A stretch of 64,000 bases of DNA. Origin: Streptoalloteichus tenebrarius. Its GTDB lineage: Bacteria > Actinomycetota > Actinomycetes > Mycobacteriales > Pseudonocardiaceae. The notes beneath the pieces were generated by a model that did not search any database, was not told where the DNA came from, and saw nothing but the letters and a program-made list of their open reading frames with translations. The stretch is taken from positions 291,125 to 355,124 of the forward strand of contig NZ_JAMTCP010000003.1 in assembly GCF_024171885.1 (NCBI RefSeq), read 5' to 3'. Below, piece by piece: positions 54,007 through 62,437 of the stretch. The position numbers and the translations under genes were made by a program. Within the stretch, counting starts at the first letter, position 1, and the number at the start of each line of letters is the position of its first letter.

Positions 54007-54650
54007 CCCCCACCCCAGCAGGACGAGTACCTGACAGGAGAGAGTTGACCGAGTACTTCCGCGCCATCGGCGACTACGACGTCCGGATGGCCGGCCCCCA
54101 GCACGTCGAGGGCGCGCGCCGCGTCATGCTCGACACCTTCTACCGCGACTTCGACTACGGCTACCAGCCGGCCTGGCACTGGGACGTCATCGACCTCGAC
54201 GGCGTCTACCTGCGCCCGGCCCGACACGCCCTGTTCGTCGCGACACTGGGCGAGGAGGTCGTCGGCACGACCGCCGTGCGGGCGGCCGCGCCGAAGAGCC
54301 CGCCGCACCCGCGCGAGCTGGTCGAGCGCTACCCGGCGGAGTCGACCGCGCAACTGTTCCGCGTGTACGTGCGCCGCGAGCACCGCCGACACGGCCTCGC
54401 CCGCGCGATGGTCGAGATGGCCAGGCGGTTCGTCGCGCGAACCCCCGGCTACGAGGCCATCTACCTGCACACGGACACGCGGGTCGACGGGGCGGAACCG
54501 TTCTGGCGGTCCCTGGCGGTGGAGGTGTACGACGGCCGCGACGGGGACCCGTCCCGGTTCCAGACCGTCCACTTCGAGATCCCGATCCCCTCGTGGGAGG
54601 AGGATCTGCTGGCGGAGCAACGGGTTCTGGAGACGGTGCCGATGGCCTGA
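54003..54650 (+). CDS. GNAT family N-acetyltransferase
   Basis: A 215-residue acetyltransferase from GTG 54003, which overlaps the ATPase stop by 4 nt; TTG 54045, directly after AGGAGAGAG, is an alternative start. LFRVYVRREHRRHGLARAMVEMARR (about 118-142) contains the acetyl-CoA-binding Q/R-x-x-G-x-A loop. As last gene of the operon it could acylate the product, complete its synthesis or release metal after import. The exact role cannot be read from sequence. Confidence 0.8.
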   Translation: MTPTPAGRVPDRRELTEYFRAIGDYDVRMAGPQHVEGARRVMLDTFYRDFDYGYQPAWHWDVIDLDGVYLRPARHALFVATLGEEVVGTTAVRAAAPKSPPHPRELVERYPAESTAQLFRVYVRREHRRHGLARAMVEMARRFVARTPGYEAIYLHTDTRVDGAEPFWRSLAVEVYDGRDGDPSRFQTVHFEIPIPSWEEDLLAEQRVLETVPMA

Positions 54651-54735
54651 TCCGTCCGCTGACCGGTCCCGTGGTCAGTCCCTGGCCGGTCCCGTGACCA
54701 GTCCTGTGATCAGTCCTGTGATCAGTCCTCAGTGG
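54651..54735. repeat. short degenerate direct repeats
   Basis: Copies of CCGGTCCCGTG and three of AGTCCTGTGATC-like units follow the GNAT stop. Noncoding, probably slippage-derived. Confidence 0.5.
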
Positions 54736-54744
54736 AGGACGCCC

Positions 54745-54778
54745 GGCGCGGGGTCGGCGTCACCGCCGGCCCCGCGCC
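54745..54778. terminator. terminator-like hairpin between convergent genes
   Basis: GGCGCGGGG (54745-54753) pairs with CCCCGCGCC (54770-54778). It could end both the plus-strand operon and the convergent hydroxylase gene. Confidence 0.5.
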
Positions 54779-54781
54779 GCC

Positions 54782-55663
54782 TCAGTCCCGCGTCCCCGGC
54801 CAGTGGCACAGGCGGACGGGCGTGTCGTCGTCCATCTCGTCGAAGAACTCGCCGAGGGTGTCGGTGAGGTGGTCGAGCGACTCGGCGCGGTACAGGATCG
54901 GCTGGTAGCCGTTGATCTGGTAGGGCGTGTTGGCCATCGCGCGCAGGTCGAGCGGCCGGATCTCGGCGTCCCGGAAGCACTCGATCTCCCCGTACGAGGA
55001 CAGCAACGCCGCGCCGTACGCCTTCAGGTCGCCGTTCTCGCGCACCACGCCGTACTCCACCGTGAACCAGAAGAGGCGGTCGATCAGGCTGACGGCCTCG
55101 GCGGTCTCCACGCGGTGGACGGCCCGCCCGATCACCCGGTACAGCTCGGCGAAGCGGGGCGCGGCGAGCTGCGTGCCGTGGCCGACCAGGTCGTGCAGGG
55201 CGTCCGGCTCCGGCGTGTAGAACGGGACGGCCGGGTGCCGCAGGTACTGCACCCCGTGGAAGTAGCCGTCGGCCATCGCGCCGTAGAGGCGTCGGCTGTC
55301 GACGAGCCCGCCGGTCAGCGTGAACCGGAAGCCGGTCAGGCGCTGGAGCCGGCTGTTCACCTCGGCGTGTTGCGGGACGTGGTCGTCGGGGATGTCGACC
55401 GCCTCGATCACGTCCGCGATCGCGCGGCAGGCGTGCCGTCGTTGCACGCGCACCAGCGTCCGGTGGACCAGGCCCCACATGCGGTGCTCGGCGTCGCTGT
55501 AGGTCACGGTCGGGGCGGGGTCGCCCACCCGGTGGTCCCGCGCCAGCTCACCCAGTGCCCGGCGTCGGGCGAGGTAGGCCGGGTCGGCCATGCCGGGGTG
55601 CCGGCTGGCCGGGCCGAGCCGTCCGTCGACCGCGACCGGTGTCCTCACGCGCGGTTGGTTCAT
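54782..55663 (-). CDS. phhA: phenylalanine 4-monooxygenase family hydroxylase
   Basis: A 293-residue pterin-dependent aromatic amino acid hydroxylase. The iron ligands are His157 and His162 in HDLVGH and Glu203 in WFTVEYGV. GGLVDSRRLYGAMADGYFHGVQYLRH and CFRDAEIRPLD are further family regions. ATG 55663 is preferred; upstream residues are not homologous-looking. Phe to Tyr conversion for catabolism is the usual role; the family alone does not exclude other aromatic substrates. Confidence 0.88.
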   Translation of the reverse strand: MNQPRVRTPVAVDGRLGPASRHPGMADPAYLARRRALGELARDHRVGDPAPTVTYSDAEHRMWGLVHRTLVRVQRRHACRAIADVIEAVDIPDDHVPQHAEVNSRLQRLTGFRFTLTGGLVDSRRLYGAMADGYFHGVQYLRHPAVPFYTPEPDALHDLVGHGTQLAAPRFAELYRVIGRAVHRVETAEAVSLIDRLFWFTVEYGVVRENGDLKAYGAALLSSYGEIECFRDAEIRPLDLRAMANTPYQINGYQPILYRAESLDHLTDTLGEFFDEMDDDTPVRLCHWPGTRD

Positions 55664-55890
55664 CGTCGGCCCCCGACGTCGCTGGCGGGCGCGCGCCGCC
55701 CTCGTCTCCCGCGAGTTCACCACCGGGGTACCCCCGTGGTTCGCCTCTTCCGGGTGAACACGGCGGGGCGTGCGGCCGGCTGGTGCGGGCGAGCCGCTCA
55801 ACCGGGCGACGGGTGGCCCGACAGTGCGGGCGAGCCCTGTTCGCGCCGGTGGCCGGGGGTGCCGGGGTAGGGTCGACGCCCGGAGGACCG

Positions 55891-56373
55891 ATGTCAGACA
55901 GCCTGCCCCTGCCCGAGGACCAGCTCTGCTTCGCGCTGCACGCGGCGTCGCGCGCGATGAACGCGGTGTACCGCCCGCTGTTGGCCGAGCTGGGCGTCAC
56001 CTACCCGCAGTACCTGGTGCTCCTCGACCTGTGGACGCGTGGTCCCCGCTCGGTCAAGGAGCTGGGGGAGGACCTCTACCTGGACTCGGGCACGCTGTCG
56101 CCGCTGCTCAAGCGGCTGGAGACCGCCGGGCTGGTCCGCCGCAGCCGGAGCGAGGCGGACGAGCGGGTGGTCATCGTGTGCCTGACCGAGGAGGGGCGGC
56201 GGCTGCGCGAGCGGGGGCGGCGCGTGTCGCACGACCTCCTGTGCGCGGTCGGCCTGCCGGTCGAGAAGGTCGTCGCGCTCCGTGACGAGATCCGGGACCT
56301 GACCGACCACCTCCTCGCGGCCGCTGGCGACCTCCACCGGACCGGAGACCCCGGGGCGGAGCCGGTCGGGTAA
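55891..56373 (+). CDS. ohrR: MarR family regulator, OhrR type
   Basis: A 160-residue regulator starting at ATG after GGAGGA. The N-terminal EDQLCFALHAASRAMNAVYRPLL places Cys13 where the peroxide-sensing Cys of OhrR lies, followed by YPQYLVLLDLW and a winged HTH (VKELGEDLYLDSGTLSPLLKRLETAGLVRR). One-Cys OhrR repressors release DNA on Cys oxidation by organic peroxides. ohr is 31 kb away at 24430 with an OhrR-like palindrome. No similar palindrome is seen before this gene. Confidence 0.82.
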   Translation: MSDSLPLPEDQLCFALHAASRAMNAVYRPLLAELGVTYPQYLVLLDLWTRGPRSVKELGEDLYLDSGTLSPLLKRLETAGLVRRSRSEADERVVIVCLTEEGRRLRERGRRVSHDLLCAVGLPVEKVVALRDEIRDLTDHLLAAAGDLHRTGDPGAEPVG

Positions 56374-56389
56374 CCGGCCAGGCAGCCGG

Positions 56390-57382
56390 TCAACGGGTGG
56401 GCGTGACCGACGGCGGCGCCGTCCTCGCGCGGCCGAGGTCGACCCCGGTGAGGTCCGCGCCGGAGAGGTCGGCGCCGGTGAGGTCCGCGCCGGACAGGTC
56501 GAGGTCGGTGAGGTCGGCCTTGACGAGGCGCGCGTCGGGGAGCGAGGCGAAGAGCAGGCTGGCGCGCCTGAGGTTGGCGTGCCTGAGGTCCGCGCGGCGG
56601 AGGTTCGCGCCGCCGAGGTGGGACTCGCTGAGATTGGCGCCGAACAGCAGGCCGTGGGACAGGTTCGCGTTGAGGAAGCTGGCGCCGCCGAGATGAGCGC
56701 GACGCAGGTCGACGTGGGTGAGGTCGGCGTCCCTGAAGCTGGCGTGGTCCAGACGGGAGGCTTCGAGGTCGGCGTGGGTGAGGTTCGCGCCGTCGAACAG
56801 CGCCCAGCTCAGGTCACCCCCGGTGATCCTGGCGCCGGCGAGGCAGGTGCGGGTGAGGTCCAGATGCTCCGGGGGCGTGACGGGGTTCCGGTGCGCGAGC
56901 ACGGTCAGCGCGGCCTGGACGTCCGTGGGCGGACGCCGTGCCCGGTCGGGTTCGGCGGGGCAGGAACCCAGGGGCGCGTGCTCGCGGACGAACGCGGCCA
57001 GGAGCTTGTGGACGGTGGGGCGGTCCCGCTCGGAGTCGCCGGCGAGGCGCTCCAGCGCGTGGACGCCGCCCAGTCGCACGTCCACCTTCTCCGAGCCGAG
57101 CTGCTCGACCGCCCGGCCGAAGCGGTCGGTGAGCTGGCCCTGTTCGGTGAGCGCGATCTGGTCACGCGTCGCGCGCAACGACTGCGCGGTGAAACCCAGC
57201 GCGGCGATCGCGGCCACCGCCGTGACCAGCGACGTCAGCGTCGGCCACCCGCGCCACGCGAAGCCGCGAGCCATCGTCGACCCGAGCCGTCGCGGCCGCG
57301 GGCGTAATCGGGTTCCGGCGACCACCCGACGTGTCCCGCCACGGCCTGTGGATGCTGCCCGTCCCCGGGGAGAGGTCGTCAC
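56390..57382 (-). CDS. membrane-anchored pentapeptide-repeat protein
   Basis: A 330-residue protein: basic N-terminus, one membrane helix (TLTSLVTAVAAIAALGFTAQSL, about 49-70), a helical region (QLTDRFGRAVEQLGSEKVDVRLGGVHALERLAGDSERDRPTVHKLLAAFVREHAP), then about 25 pentapeptide repeats of A(D/N)LXX type (about 173-320) forming a right-handed beta helix. Common in actinomycetes with unknown function; some pentapeptide proteins mimic DNA and affect gyrase, but there is no evidence for that here. GTG 57382 used; ATG 57274 is an alternative. Confidence 0.85.
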   Translation of the reverse strand: MTTSPRGRAASTGRGGTRRVVAGTRLRPRPRRLGSTMARGFAWRGWPTLTSLVTAVAAIAALGFTAQSLRATRDQIALTEQGQLTDRFGRAVEQLGSEKVDVRLGGVHALERLAGDSERDRPTVHKLLAAFVREHAPLGSCPAEPDRARRPPTDVQAALTVLAHRNPVTPPEHLDLTRTCLAGARITGGDLSWALFDGANLTHADLEASRLDHASFRDADLTHVDLRRAHLGGASFLNANLSHGLLFGANLSESHLGGANLRRADLRHANLRRASLLFASLPDARLVKADLTDLDLSGADLTGADLSGADLTGVDLGRARTAPPSVTPTR

Positions 57383-57521
57383 GAGCGGATCTTCCCGTGG
57401 ACGACCGGGATGACGGGGCTGGTGTTTCCCACTCGTGGCTGGGGGTAGCCGGGGACGAGACCGCGCCGGGCGAGCCTCGCGTCGGCGCGCGTCGGAGCCG
57501 CTAGTGACAGGAGGTGTGGAG

Positions 57522-57785
57522 ATGGCCGAGCAGCCGGGAGCCGGGCGCCCGTACGTACCGCCTCGCGACTACGACCACCGCGACGTCGAGCACGTCCTCG
57601 GTGTGCGTCGCTGGGAGGGGTGGGAGGAGCTTCTGGAGTGGCTGCGCGCCGAGGCCATCAACGACCCGGAGCTGTCACCGGACGTCTTCGGCCCGCTGCG
57701 GCAGGACGCGGAGCGCGCCTGCGCCAGGGGCGCCGAGTTCACCAGTGACGCCGCACGCCTCTACCAGGAGCTTCGGCGCCGCTGA
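57522..57785 (+). CDS. small conserved hypothetical protein
   Basis: An 87-residue acidic, soluble protein with AGGAGG-like sequence before ATG 57522: RPYVPPRDYDHRDVEHVLGVRRWEGWEELLEWLRAEAI followed by ELSPDVFGPLRQDAERACARGAEFTSDAARLYQELRRR. Mostly helical. Not recognised. Confidence 0.6.
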   Translation: MAEQPGAGRPYVPPRDYDHRDVEHVLGVRRWEGWEELLEWLRAEAINDPELSPDVFGPLRQDAERACARGAEFTSDAARLYQELRRR

Positions 57786-57833
57786 CCGCGTTCGGCCGCG
57801 TCGCTCACGTGCCGCGAGGAGGAGCCGCGCCGG

Positions 57834-58385
57834 TCACGCGTCGGGCGGGGTGGCTGTCGGCCTCGCGTCGGGTGGGGCGGCCGTCGGTCGCGGCAGGTGG
57901 ACGAGGACGAGCCCGACCGAGGCGACGAGGAAGTTCTGGAGCGCCGGCTGGAGGCCGTTCCACTGGCTGGACTGCCACATCTGGAACCACTCGCCGCCGA
58001 CGGTGATGAAGCCGCCCGCGAACAGCGTCACCTGCATCAGCCAGCCGCAGCTCGACAGGCGCCGCGCCGTCTCGTCCCCGCGCCGGCCGGTGAGGGCGCG
58101 GACCCAGGCGACCAGGGCTGAGGCGAGCACGAGCGCCGTCAGCGCCTCCCAGATGATGATCGCCACATATGCGGCGGTCACCACGCCTTGGTCGGTGATG
58201 GCCCGCCACATCGTGTTCGGGGACCGGAAGGTCGTGTCCATCGCGAACACGTGTTCCACGAAGGCGCGGTTCGTCCCGTGGTCGGTCACGTTGCCCAGGA
58301 CGACGAGGCCCATGTAAAGGGCGGTGATCGCTGTGAGCACCGTCAGCACGGCCCGGAGGCCACCCAGCGCGGCGAGAAGGCGCAC
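57834..58385 (-). CDS. DUF2165 family membrane protein
   Basis: A 183-residue protein with four membrane helices. GNVTDHGTNRAFVEHVFAMDTTFRSPNTMWRAI is the DUF2165 external loop and GGEWFQMWQSSQWNGLQPALQNFL the C-terminal motif. Function unknown in the family. GTG start at 58385. Confidence 0.85.
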   Translation of the reverse strand: MRLLAALGGLRAVLTVLTAITALYMGLVVLGNVTDHGTNRAFVEHVFAMDTTFRSPNTMWRAITDQGVVTAAYVAIIIWEALTALVLASALVAWVRALTGRRGDETARRLSSCGWLMQVTLFAGGFITVGGEWFQMWQSSQWNGLQPALQNFLVASVGLVLVHLPRPTAAPPDARPTATPPDA

Positions 58386-58455
58386 ACGCCGAACCTAACT
58401 CCTGGTGAACCCGGTCGTCACGCGTCCGACGGAACTGTCGGTGCGGTGGGGCAGG

Positions 58456-59028
58456 ATGGCGCCTGATCCCAAAGATGACGAGAGGTGGGCATCGATGCCG
58501 ACTGTGGTGCGCGCGGTTTCTGACGAGCGGGATGCTCTGTTGGCGTTCCTGGAGGAGCAGCGGGCCGCCGTCCGCCGGGCCACGCACGGGTTGACCGACG
58601 AGCAGGCGGCGCTCACGCCGACCGTCAGCGCGCTCTCGCTCGGCGGGCTGGTCAAGCACCTCACCCGGATGGAGTGGTTCTGGACCGTGGTGGTCCTGGA
58701 CGGCCAGCCGAACACCGACCCGCAGACCCCGGAGACCTGGTCGAGGCAGTTCCGGATGGAGGAGGGCGAGACCCTCGCCGGCCTGCTGGAAGCCTACGAG
58801 CGGCGGGCGGAGGAGACCGAGAGGATCGTCGCCGCGCTGCCCGACCTGGACGTGCTGGTGCCGCTGCCCGAGGCCCCGTGGTTCCCGAAGGAGCCGCGCT
58901 CGGCCCGGTGGATCCTGCTGCACATCATCGAGGAGGTCGCCCGGCACGCCGGCCACGCCGACATCATCCGCGAGGCCATCGACGGCGCGGACGCCTTCAG
59001 CCTCGTGGACGCCACGAAGCAGGGCTGA
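58456..59028 (+). CDS. DinB family (DUF664) protein
   Basis: A 190-residue four-helix-bundle protein. The metal-binding His residues are in VKHLTRMEWFW and EEVARHAGHADIIRE, both typical of DinB/DUF664 proteins. Relatives include mycothiol- or bacillithiol-dependent S-transferases. GGGGCAGG precedes ATG 58456; ATG 58495 is an alternative. Confidence 0.85.
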   Translation: MAPDPKDDERWASMPTVVRAVSDERDALLAFLEEQRAAVRRATHGLTDEQAALTPTVSALSLGGLVKHLTRMEWFWTVVVLDGQPNTDPQTPETWSRQFRMEEGETLAGLLEAYERRAEETERIVAALPDLDVLVPLPEAPWFPKEPRSARWILLHIIEEVARHAGHADIIREAIDGADAFSLVDATKQG

Positions 59029-59129
59029 CGCCCACCACCCCTGTCCTCCACTGTGGACAAGCCAGGGGACGAGCCACGCACGACCCGGCGGCGGGGGCCA
59101 CCCGGCCCCCGCCGCCGTTCGCGCTGGGG

Positions 59130-59327
59130 TCAGCTCAGATCGAGACGCCCCGACTTCACCGCCCTGACGAACGCCGTGAACACGGCCGGGGTGAGGACCA
59201 GCTCGGGTCCGTTGGGGTCCTTGGAGTCGCGAACGGCGGTGCCGCCGGGGATGTCGCCAGCGACCTCGACACAGGCCGTGCTCTGGCTGGACCGGCTCGA
59301 CTTCCTCCACTTGTAACCTGTCGTCAT
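59130..59327 (-). CDS. DUF397 protein
   Basis: A 65-residue protein with the DUF397 pattern: YKWRKSSRSSQSTACVEVA, VRDSKDPNGPELVLTPAVFTAFVRAVKSG. It overlaps the XRE regulator by 4 nt. DUF397/XRE pairs (BldB- and WhiJ-like) are very common in actinomycetes and influence development and antibiotic production; the DUF397 protein is thought to antagonise its partner. Confidence 0.9.
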   Translation of the reverse strand: MTTGYKWRKSSRSSQSTACVEVAGDIPGGTAVRDSKDPNGPELVLTPAVFTAFVRAVKSGRLDLS

Positions 59328-60175
59328 AGCATCCTCTCCAGTGTGGTCAACCGCTCCGCGATGAGTTTGAAGGTCTCCTCCGTGCTTAAGGCGAACCTGT
59401 CCAGCATCGCGAGGGCGGCGCGATAGGCGGAGACGACGTTCGGCTCGTGCAGGAACATGCCTGACGTCCGGTTCTCCAAATGGATGATCGCGGGGTGCCG
59501 GTCGAACTCCAGCAACATGAAGCATCCTTCCATCGCGGGATGCCAGTTGCTCTCGATGGGGATGACGCGAACCACGATGTTGGGGCGCTCAGCCATGTCG
59601 AGCAGGTGAGTGAGCTGGTTGTGCATTCCCTGGGGACCGCCGACGAGGGAGCGGACCGCTGCCTCGCCGATCAACGCGGTGAGGTTGGCCGGCTGGTCGC
59701 GTCGAGTGATGCAGTCGCGACGGCCGAGCCGGAGCGCGATGCGCGTCTCGACTTCGCTCGGTCGAACGCCACCACCGGTCATGATGCCGCGAACATAGCT
59801 CGATTCCTGGAGCAGGCCGGGAATCAGGAACGGGTTCACCTCGGTGATCGAGGTGGCCTGGCGCTCGAAGTCCAACAGCGCGGCGAGCTGGCGCTGTTGT
59901 TCGGGCACCCCGACGAACAGCCAGTGCGGGCCGTCCTCGCGGGCCATGTCGATGATCTGCTCGCGGAGGGAGGGGTCGCGCACGCCGACGGCGGTGAGGT
60001 AGCTCGCGACATCCTCGGCGCGGGGTAGTCGGGTGCCGGTCTCCCATCGGCTGATCGTGCCGTGCGCGATGCCCAGGCGCGCGGCCAGCTCCCGCACTGT
60101 CAGCTTCGACTGTTTCCGCGCCTCTCTGAGTCGTGAGCCAAGAGCTCTTGCGCGGGGCGTCCCGCTTCCAGCCAT
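59324..60175 (-). CDS. XRE/HTH_31 - DUF5753 transcriptional regulator
   Basis: A 283-residue regulator. The N-terminal HTH spans about 12-66 (LTVRELAARLGIAHGTISRWETGTRLP), and residues about 95-275 are a DUF5753 domain (INPFLIPGLLQ-like ITEVNPFLIPGLLQESSYVR, FMLLEFDRHPAIIHLE). A TAGTCT box 8 nt before the ATG may be its -10. Translationally coupled to the DUF397 gene that follows. Confidence 0.9.
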   Translation of the reverse strand: MAGSGTPRARALGSRLREARKQSKLTVRELAARLGIAHGTISRWETGTRLPRAEDVASYLTAVGVRDPSLREQIIDMAREDGPHWLFVGVPEQQRQLAALLDFERQATSITEVNPFLIPGLLQESSYVRGIMTGGGVRPSEVETRIALRLGRRDCITRRDQPANLTALIGEAAVRSLVGGPQGMHNQLTHLLDMAERPNIVVRVIPIESNWHPAMEGCFMLLEFDRHPAIIHLENRTSGMFLHEPNVVSAYRAALAMLDRFALSTEETFKLIAERLTTLERML

Positions 60176-60379
60176 AGATCCAGAGACTACGTCCTGTGGC
60201 GGCGCTGATCGTCGCCTGATCGGTGCATTGCGCTCCTCCGAGGACCACTGGTTCCATTCAGTGGAACAAGTGGAAACGTGGAAACAGGCTCGTGGAGTGC
60301 CGCGAGCGTAGTCCCTTCACCACCGCACTTCTCCTGTGGTTCCTGGTCGTTCACCCCCTGTCTGTCGGGAGGCGATCCC

Positions 60380-60739
60380 GTGGGCTCCTTCGTTGCTGTC
60401 GGTGCTTTCGCATTGCTCGGTGTCTTCGTCGGCGGCCTGGTCATGGTGATGGCGCGTCCGACACCGGAACAACCTGTCGCTTCACCGACGTTGCCGCGTC
60501 ACGCCCTGCGCGAGCGCGGGGGTGGTCTGCCGCTTCAGGATCTGTTGCGCCGTAGGGACATCCGGCGTCCGCGACGGTCCCGGCGGCTCAGGAGACAGTA
60601 CGCCGACGCTCCCACCGAGACGTTGCGGCGGATCGAGGACACGGTGGACAGACTCCGGCGCATCAACGCCTCATCGCTCGACCCCGATCCGACGGTGCCT
60701 CTTCCGGTCGTCCCAGGGGATTCCTGGGAGAACTCGTGA
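60380..60739 (+). CDS. small membrane protein, duplicated C-terminus
   Basis: A 119-residue protein from GTG 60380 (GGGAGG upstream): one membrane helix (FVAVGAFALLGVFVGGLVMVM), then an Arg-rich cytoplasmic region ending in ETLRRIEDTVDRLRRINASS and PLPVVPGDSWENS. The last 41 codons lie in a 267-bp segment that is repeated at 62499-62765. Not recognised. Confidence 0.55.
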   Translation: MGSFVAVGAFALLGVFVGGLVMVMARPTPEQPVASPTLPRHALRERGGGLPLQDLLRRRDIRRPRRSRRLRRQYADAPTETLRRIEDTVDRLRRINASSLDPDPTVPLPVVPGDSWENS

Positions 60740-60881
60740 TTTCGTCGGCGTGACAACTACTTCGTCGCCAGAGCGACGGTGGCGGGCGGAGATCGCAGCG
60801 GCGTGCCGGACGCGTCGAGGGCGGCACGCCCTTCGTCCAACGGGGAGAGGCGGGGTGCACGCCGTGGCACTTGCCCAGAAG
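60615..60881 (+). repeat. 267-bp direct repeat, copy 1
   Basis: Closely similar (well over 80 percent by eye) to 62499-62765 and equal in length. Covers the 3-prime end of the gene at 60380 and the first 44 codons of the small gene at 60750. The two copies flank the EEP-Nudix gene. Confidence 0.85.
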
Positions 60882-60905
60882 GGGTTCCAGTCGCGCCGAG
60901 TCTGA
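60750..60905 (+). CDS. small basic protein, paralog of 62634
   Basis: A 51-residue frame starting at GTG: VTTTSSPERRWRAEIAAAC, then RRGRHALRPTGRGGVHAVALAQK, ending soon after the repeat ends. The paralog at 62634 keeps the same frame through the repeat with conservative changes, which argues that it is coding. After 60905 a different frame (HYHEVTTVLRRAGWPVLSLD) looks coding up to 61040, so a frameshift may have split a longer protein. Confidence 0.45.
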   Translation: MTTTSSPERRWRAEIAAACRTRRGRHALRPTGRGGVHAVALAQKGFQSRRV

Positions 60906-61044
60906 CCACTACCACGAGGTGACCACGGTCCTGCGCCGCGCCGGTTGGCCCGTCCTGTCCCTGGACTGCACGACAACGGGCCCTGAGAGGATCGCGCTGC
61001 GTATTGCCTCCCACGTCCTGCGCCTGTACAGAGCGGAGTGTGGA

Positions 61045-62394
61045 ATGTCCGTCTTGAGTCTGCTGACCCTCAACGTCCAAAGCCCGTCCGCCGAACGTGC
61101 TCGACGTCAGCTCGACTGGTTGGCCTCACGCCCCGAGGACGTCATCGTGATGACCGAGACCAGGGCGAGCGATGGCTGCCGCCTGCTCGCCGAGGCGTTC
61201 ACCGCGGCCGGTTATGCCGTGATCAACTCTTGCCCTCGACCGGGAGAGCACGGCGTCCTGATCGCGAGCAGGCTCGCGATCCGGCCTGATGACTGGAAGG
61301 AGAAGCTCGGCTACCTGCCCAGTCGAGCGGTCAGCGGCCTCCTGCCGACATCCTTGGGTGACCTGCGGCTGATCGGTCTGTACGTGCCGTCCCGGGACGC
61401 AAGCCCGGAGAAGACCGAACGCAAACGACGCTGGCTGGATGACTGTGACTCGGCGCTGACCGGCACCGACGCCCACCCCACGTTGTTGCTCGGCGATCTC
61501 AACGTGCTCGAACCCGACCATCAGCCGCGCTACGGGTTCTTCGCCGCCTTCGAATACGACTTCTACCGCTCGCTGAGCGAGAAGCATCTCCTCATCGACG
61601 CCTTCCGCCACCTTCACCCCACCGCCACCGAGCACAGTTGGGTCGGCCGCACGGGCGACGGCTACCGCTACGACCACGCGTTCTGCTCCAGGTCACTCGC
61701 CGACCGCCTCCTTTCCTGTGACTACGTCCACGAGCCCCGTCTCACCAAGCTCAGCGACCATTCCGCGCTCACCGCGCACCTCGCCATCGAGGGCGTGCGG
61801 CGGTTGGTCACGTCCGACCCGAGCACGGCGGCCAGTCCACCCACGCTGTTCGGCCCGGCCGCGCCCGCACCAGCAGCGAGGACCACCGGCCGGATGCCCA
61901 CCGACGCTCCCGCACCCCTCGGCGCACCCCGCCTCGGCGCCCGCGTCCTTCTTCTCGACGACCAGGACCGTGTGCTGCTCATCCACGCCAGGGACCCCGA
62001 CGAGCCCGACCACCACTGGTGGGAACTCCCCGGAGGCGGCCTCGACCCCGGCGAGACCCCTGCCGACACCGCCCGCCGGGAAGTCGCCGAGGAAACCGGT
62101 ATTCTCCTCGACCACCTCGGCCCGTGCCTGTGGGTGCGCGAGACCCGCTTCCACTACCGGGGTCGTCAGCACCACCGTCGCGAGCACGTCTACCTCGCCC
62201 GCCCCGCCAACGTCCAGCCGCAGGTGGCGCCACAACGCACCCCGAACGAACACCTGGGCCTGCTCGGCCAGCGCTGGTGGACCGTTGAGGAACTCGCTGC
62301 CACGACAGAGAAACTGCTGCCGCCAGCCCTCCCCGAGCTGCTGCACCAGTTACTGGCCGGAACCCTGACGAACCCCATCGAGCTGTTCGAGTAG
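61045..62394 (+). CDS. EEP nuclease/phosphatase - Nudix hydrolase fusion
   Basis: A 449-residue protein with two hydrolase domains. Residues 1-250 are an endonuclease/exonuclease/phosphatase domain: LTLNV, TETRAS (Glu38), GDLNV (150-154), RYDHAF (208-213) and SDHSA (237-241) give the complete acidic/His active site. A Pro/Ala linker (about 258-295) leads to a Nudix domain with a full Nudix box (330-353, REVAEETGI). The start at 61045 is set by GGAG and the N-terminal beta strand LSLLTLNVQ. Likely a nucleic-acid or nucleotide-processing enzyme; no immunity or toxin partner is obvious. Confidence 0.85.
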   Translation: MSVLSLLTLNVQSPSAERARRQLDWLASRPEDVIVMTETRASDGCRLLAEAFTAAGYAVINSCPRPGEHGVLIASRLAIRPDDWKEKLGYLPSRAVSGLLPTSLGDLRLIGLYVPSRDASPEKTERKRRWLDDCDSALTGTDAHPTLLLGDLNVLEPDHQPRYGFFAAFEYDFYRSLSEKHLLIDAFRHLHPTATEHSWVGRTGDGYRYDHAFCSRSLADRLLSCDYVHEPRLTKLSDHSALTAHLAIEGVRRLVTSDPSTAASPPTLFGPAAPAPAARTTGRMPTDAPAPLGAPRLGARVLLLDDQDRVLLIHARDPDEPDHHWWELPGGGLDPGETPADTARREVAEETGILLDHLGPCLWVRETRFHYRGRQHHRREHVYLARPANVQPQVAPQRTPNEHLGLLGQRWWTVEELAATTEKLLPPALPELLHQLLAGTLTNPIELFE

Positions 62395-62437
62395 TCGTTC
62401 CCGGGGATCCGGCACCCATCCCGTCGGGCATCGGTGC

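Noticed and set aside
42423..54650. The known EDDS (aes) zincophore locus
   Set aside because: From memory the aes locus includes SbnB-like functions that are absent here, while ATP-grasp, DUF364 and epimerase genes are present, so it is at most an analogous system.
56397..57413. Plus-strand open frames opposite the pentapeptide-repeat gene
   Set aside because: Their apparent periodicity is the antisense image of the pentapeptide repeats.
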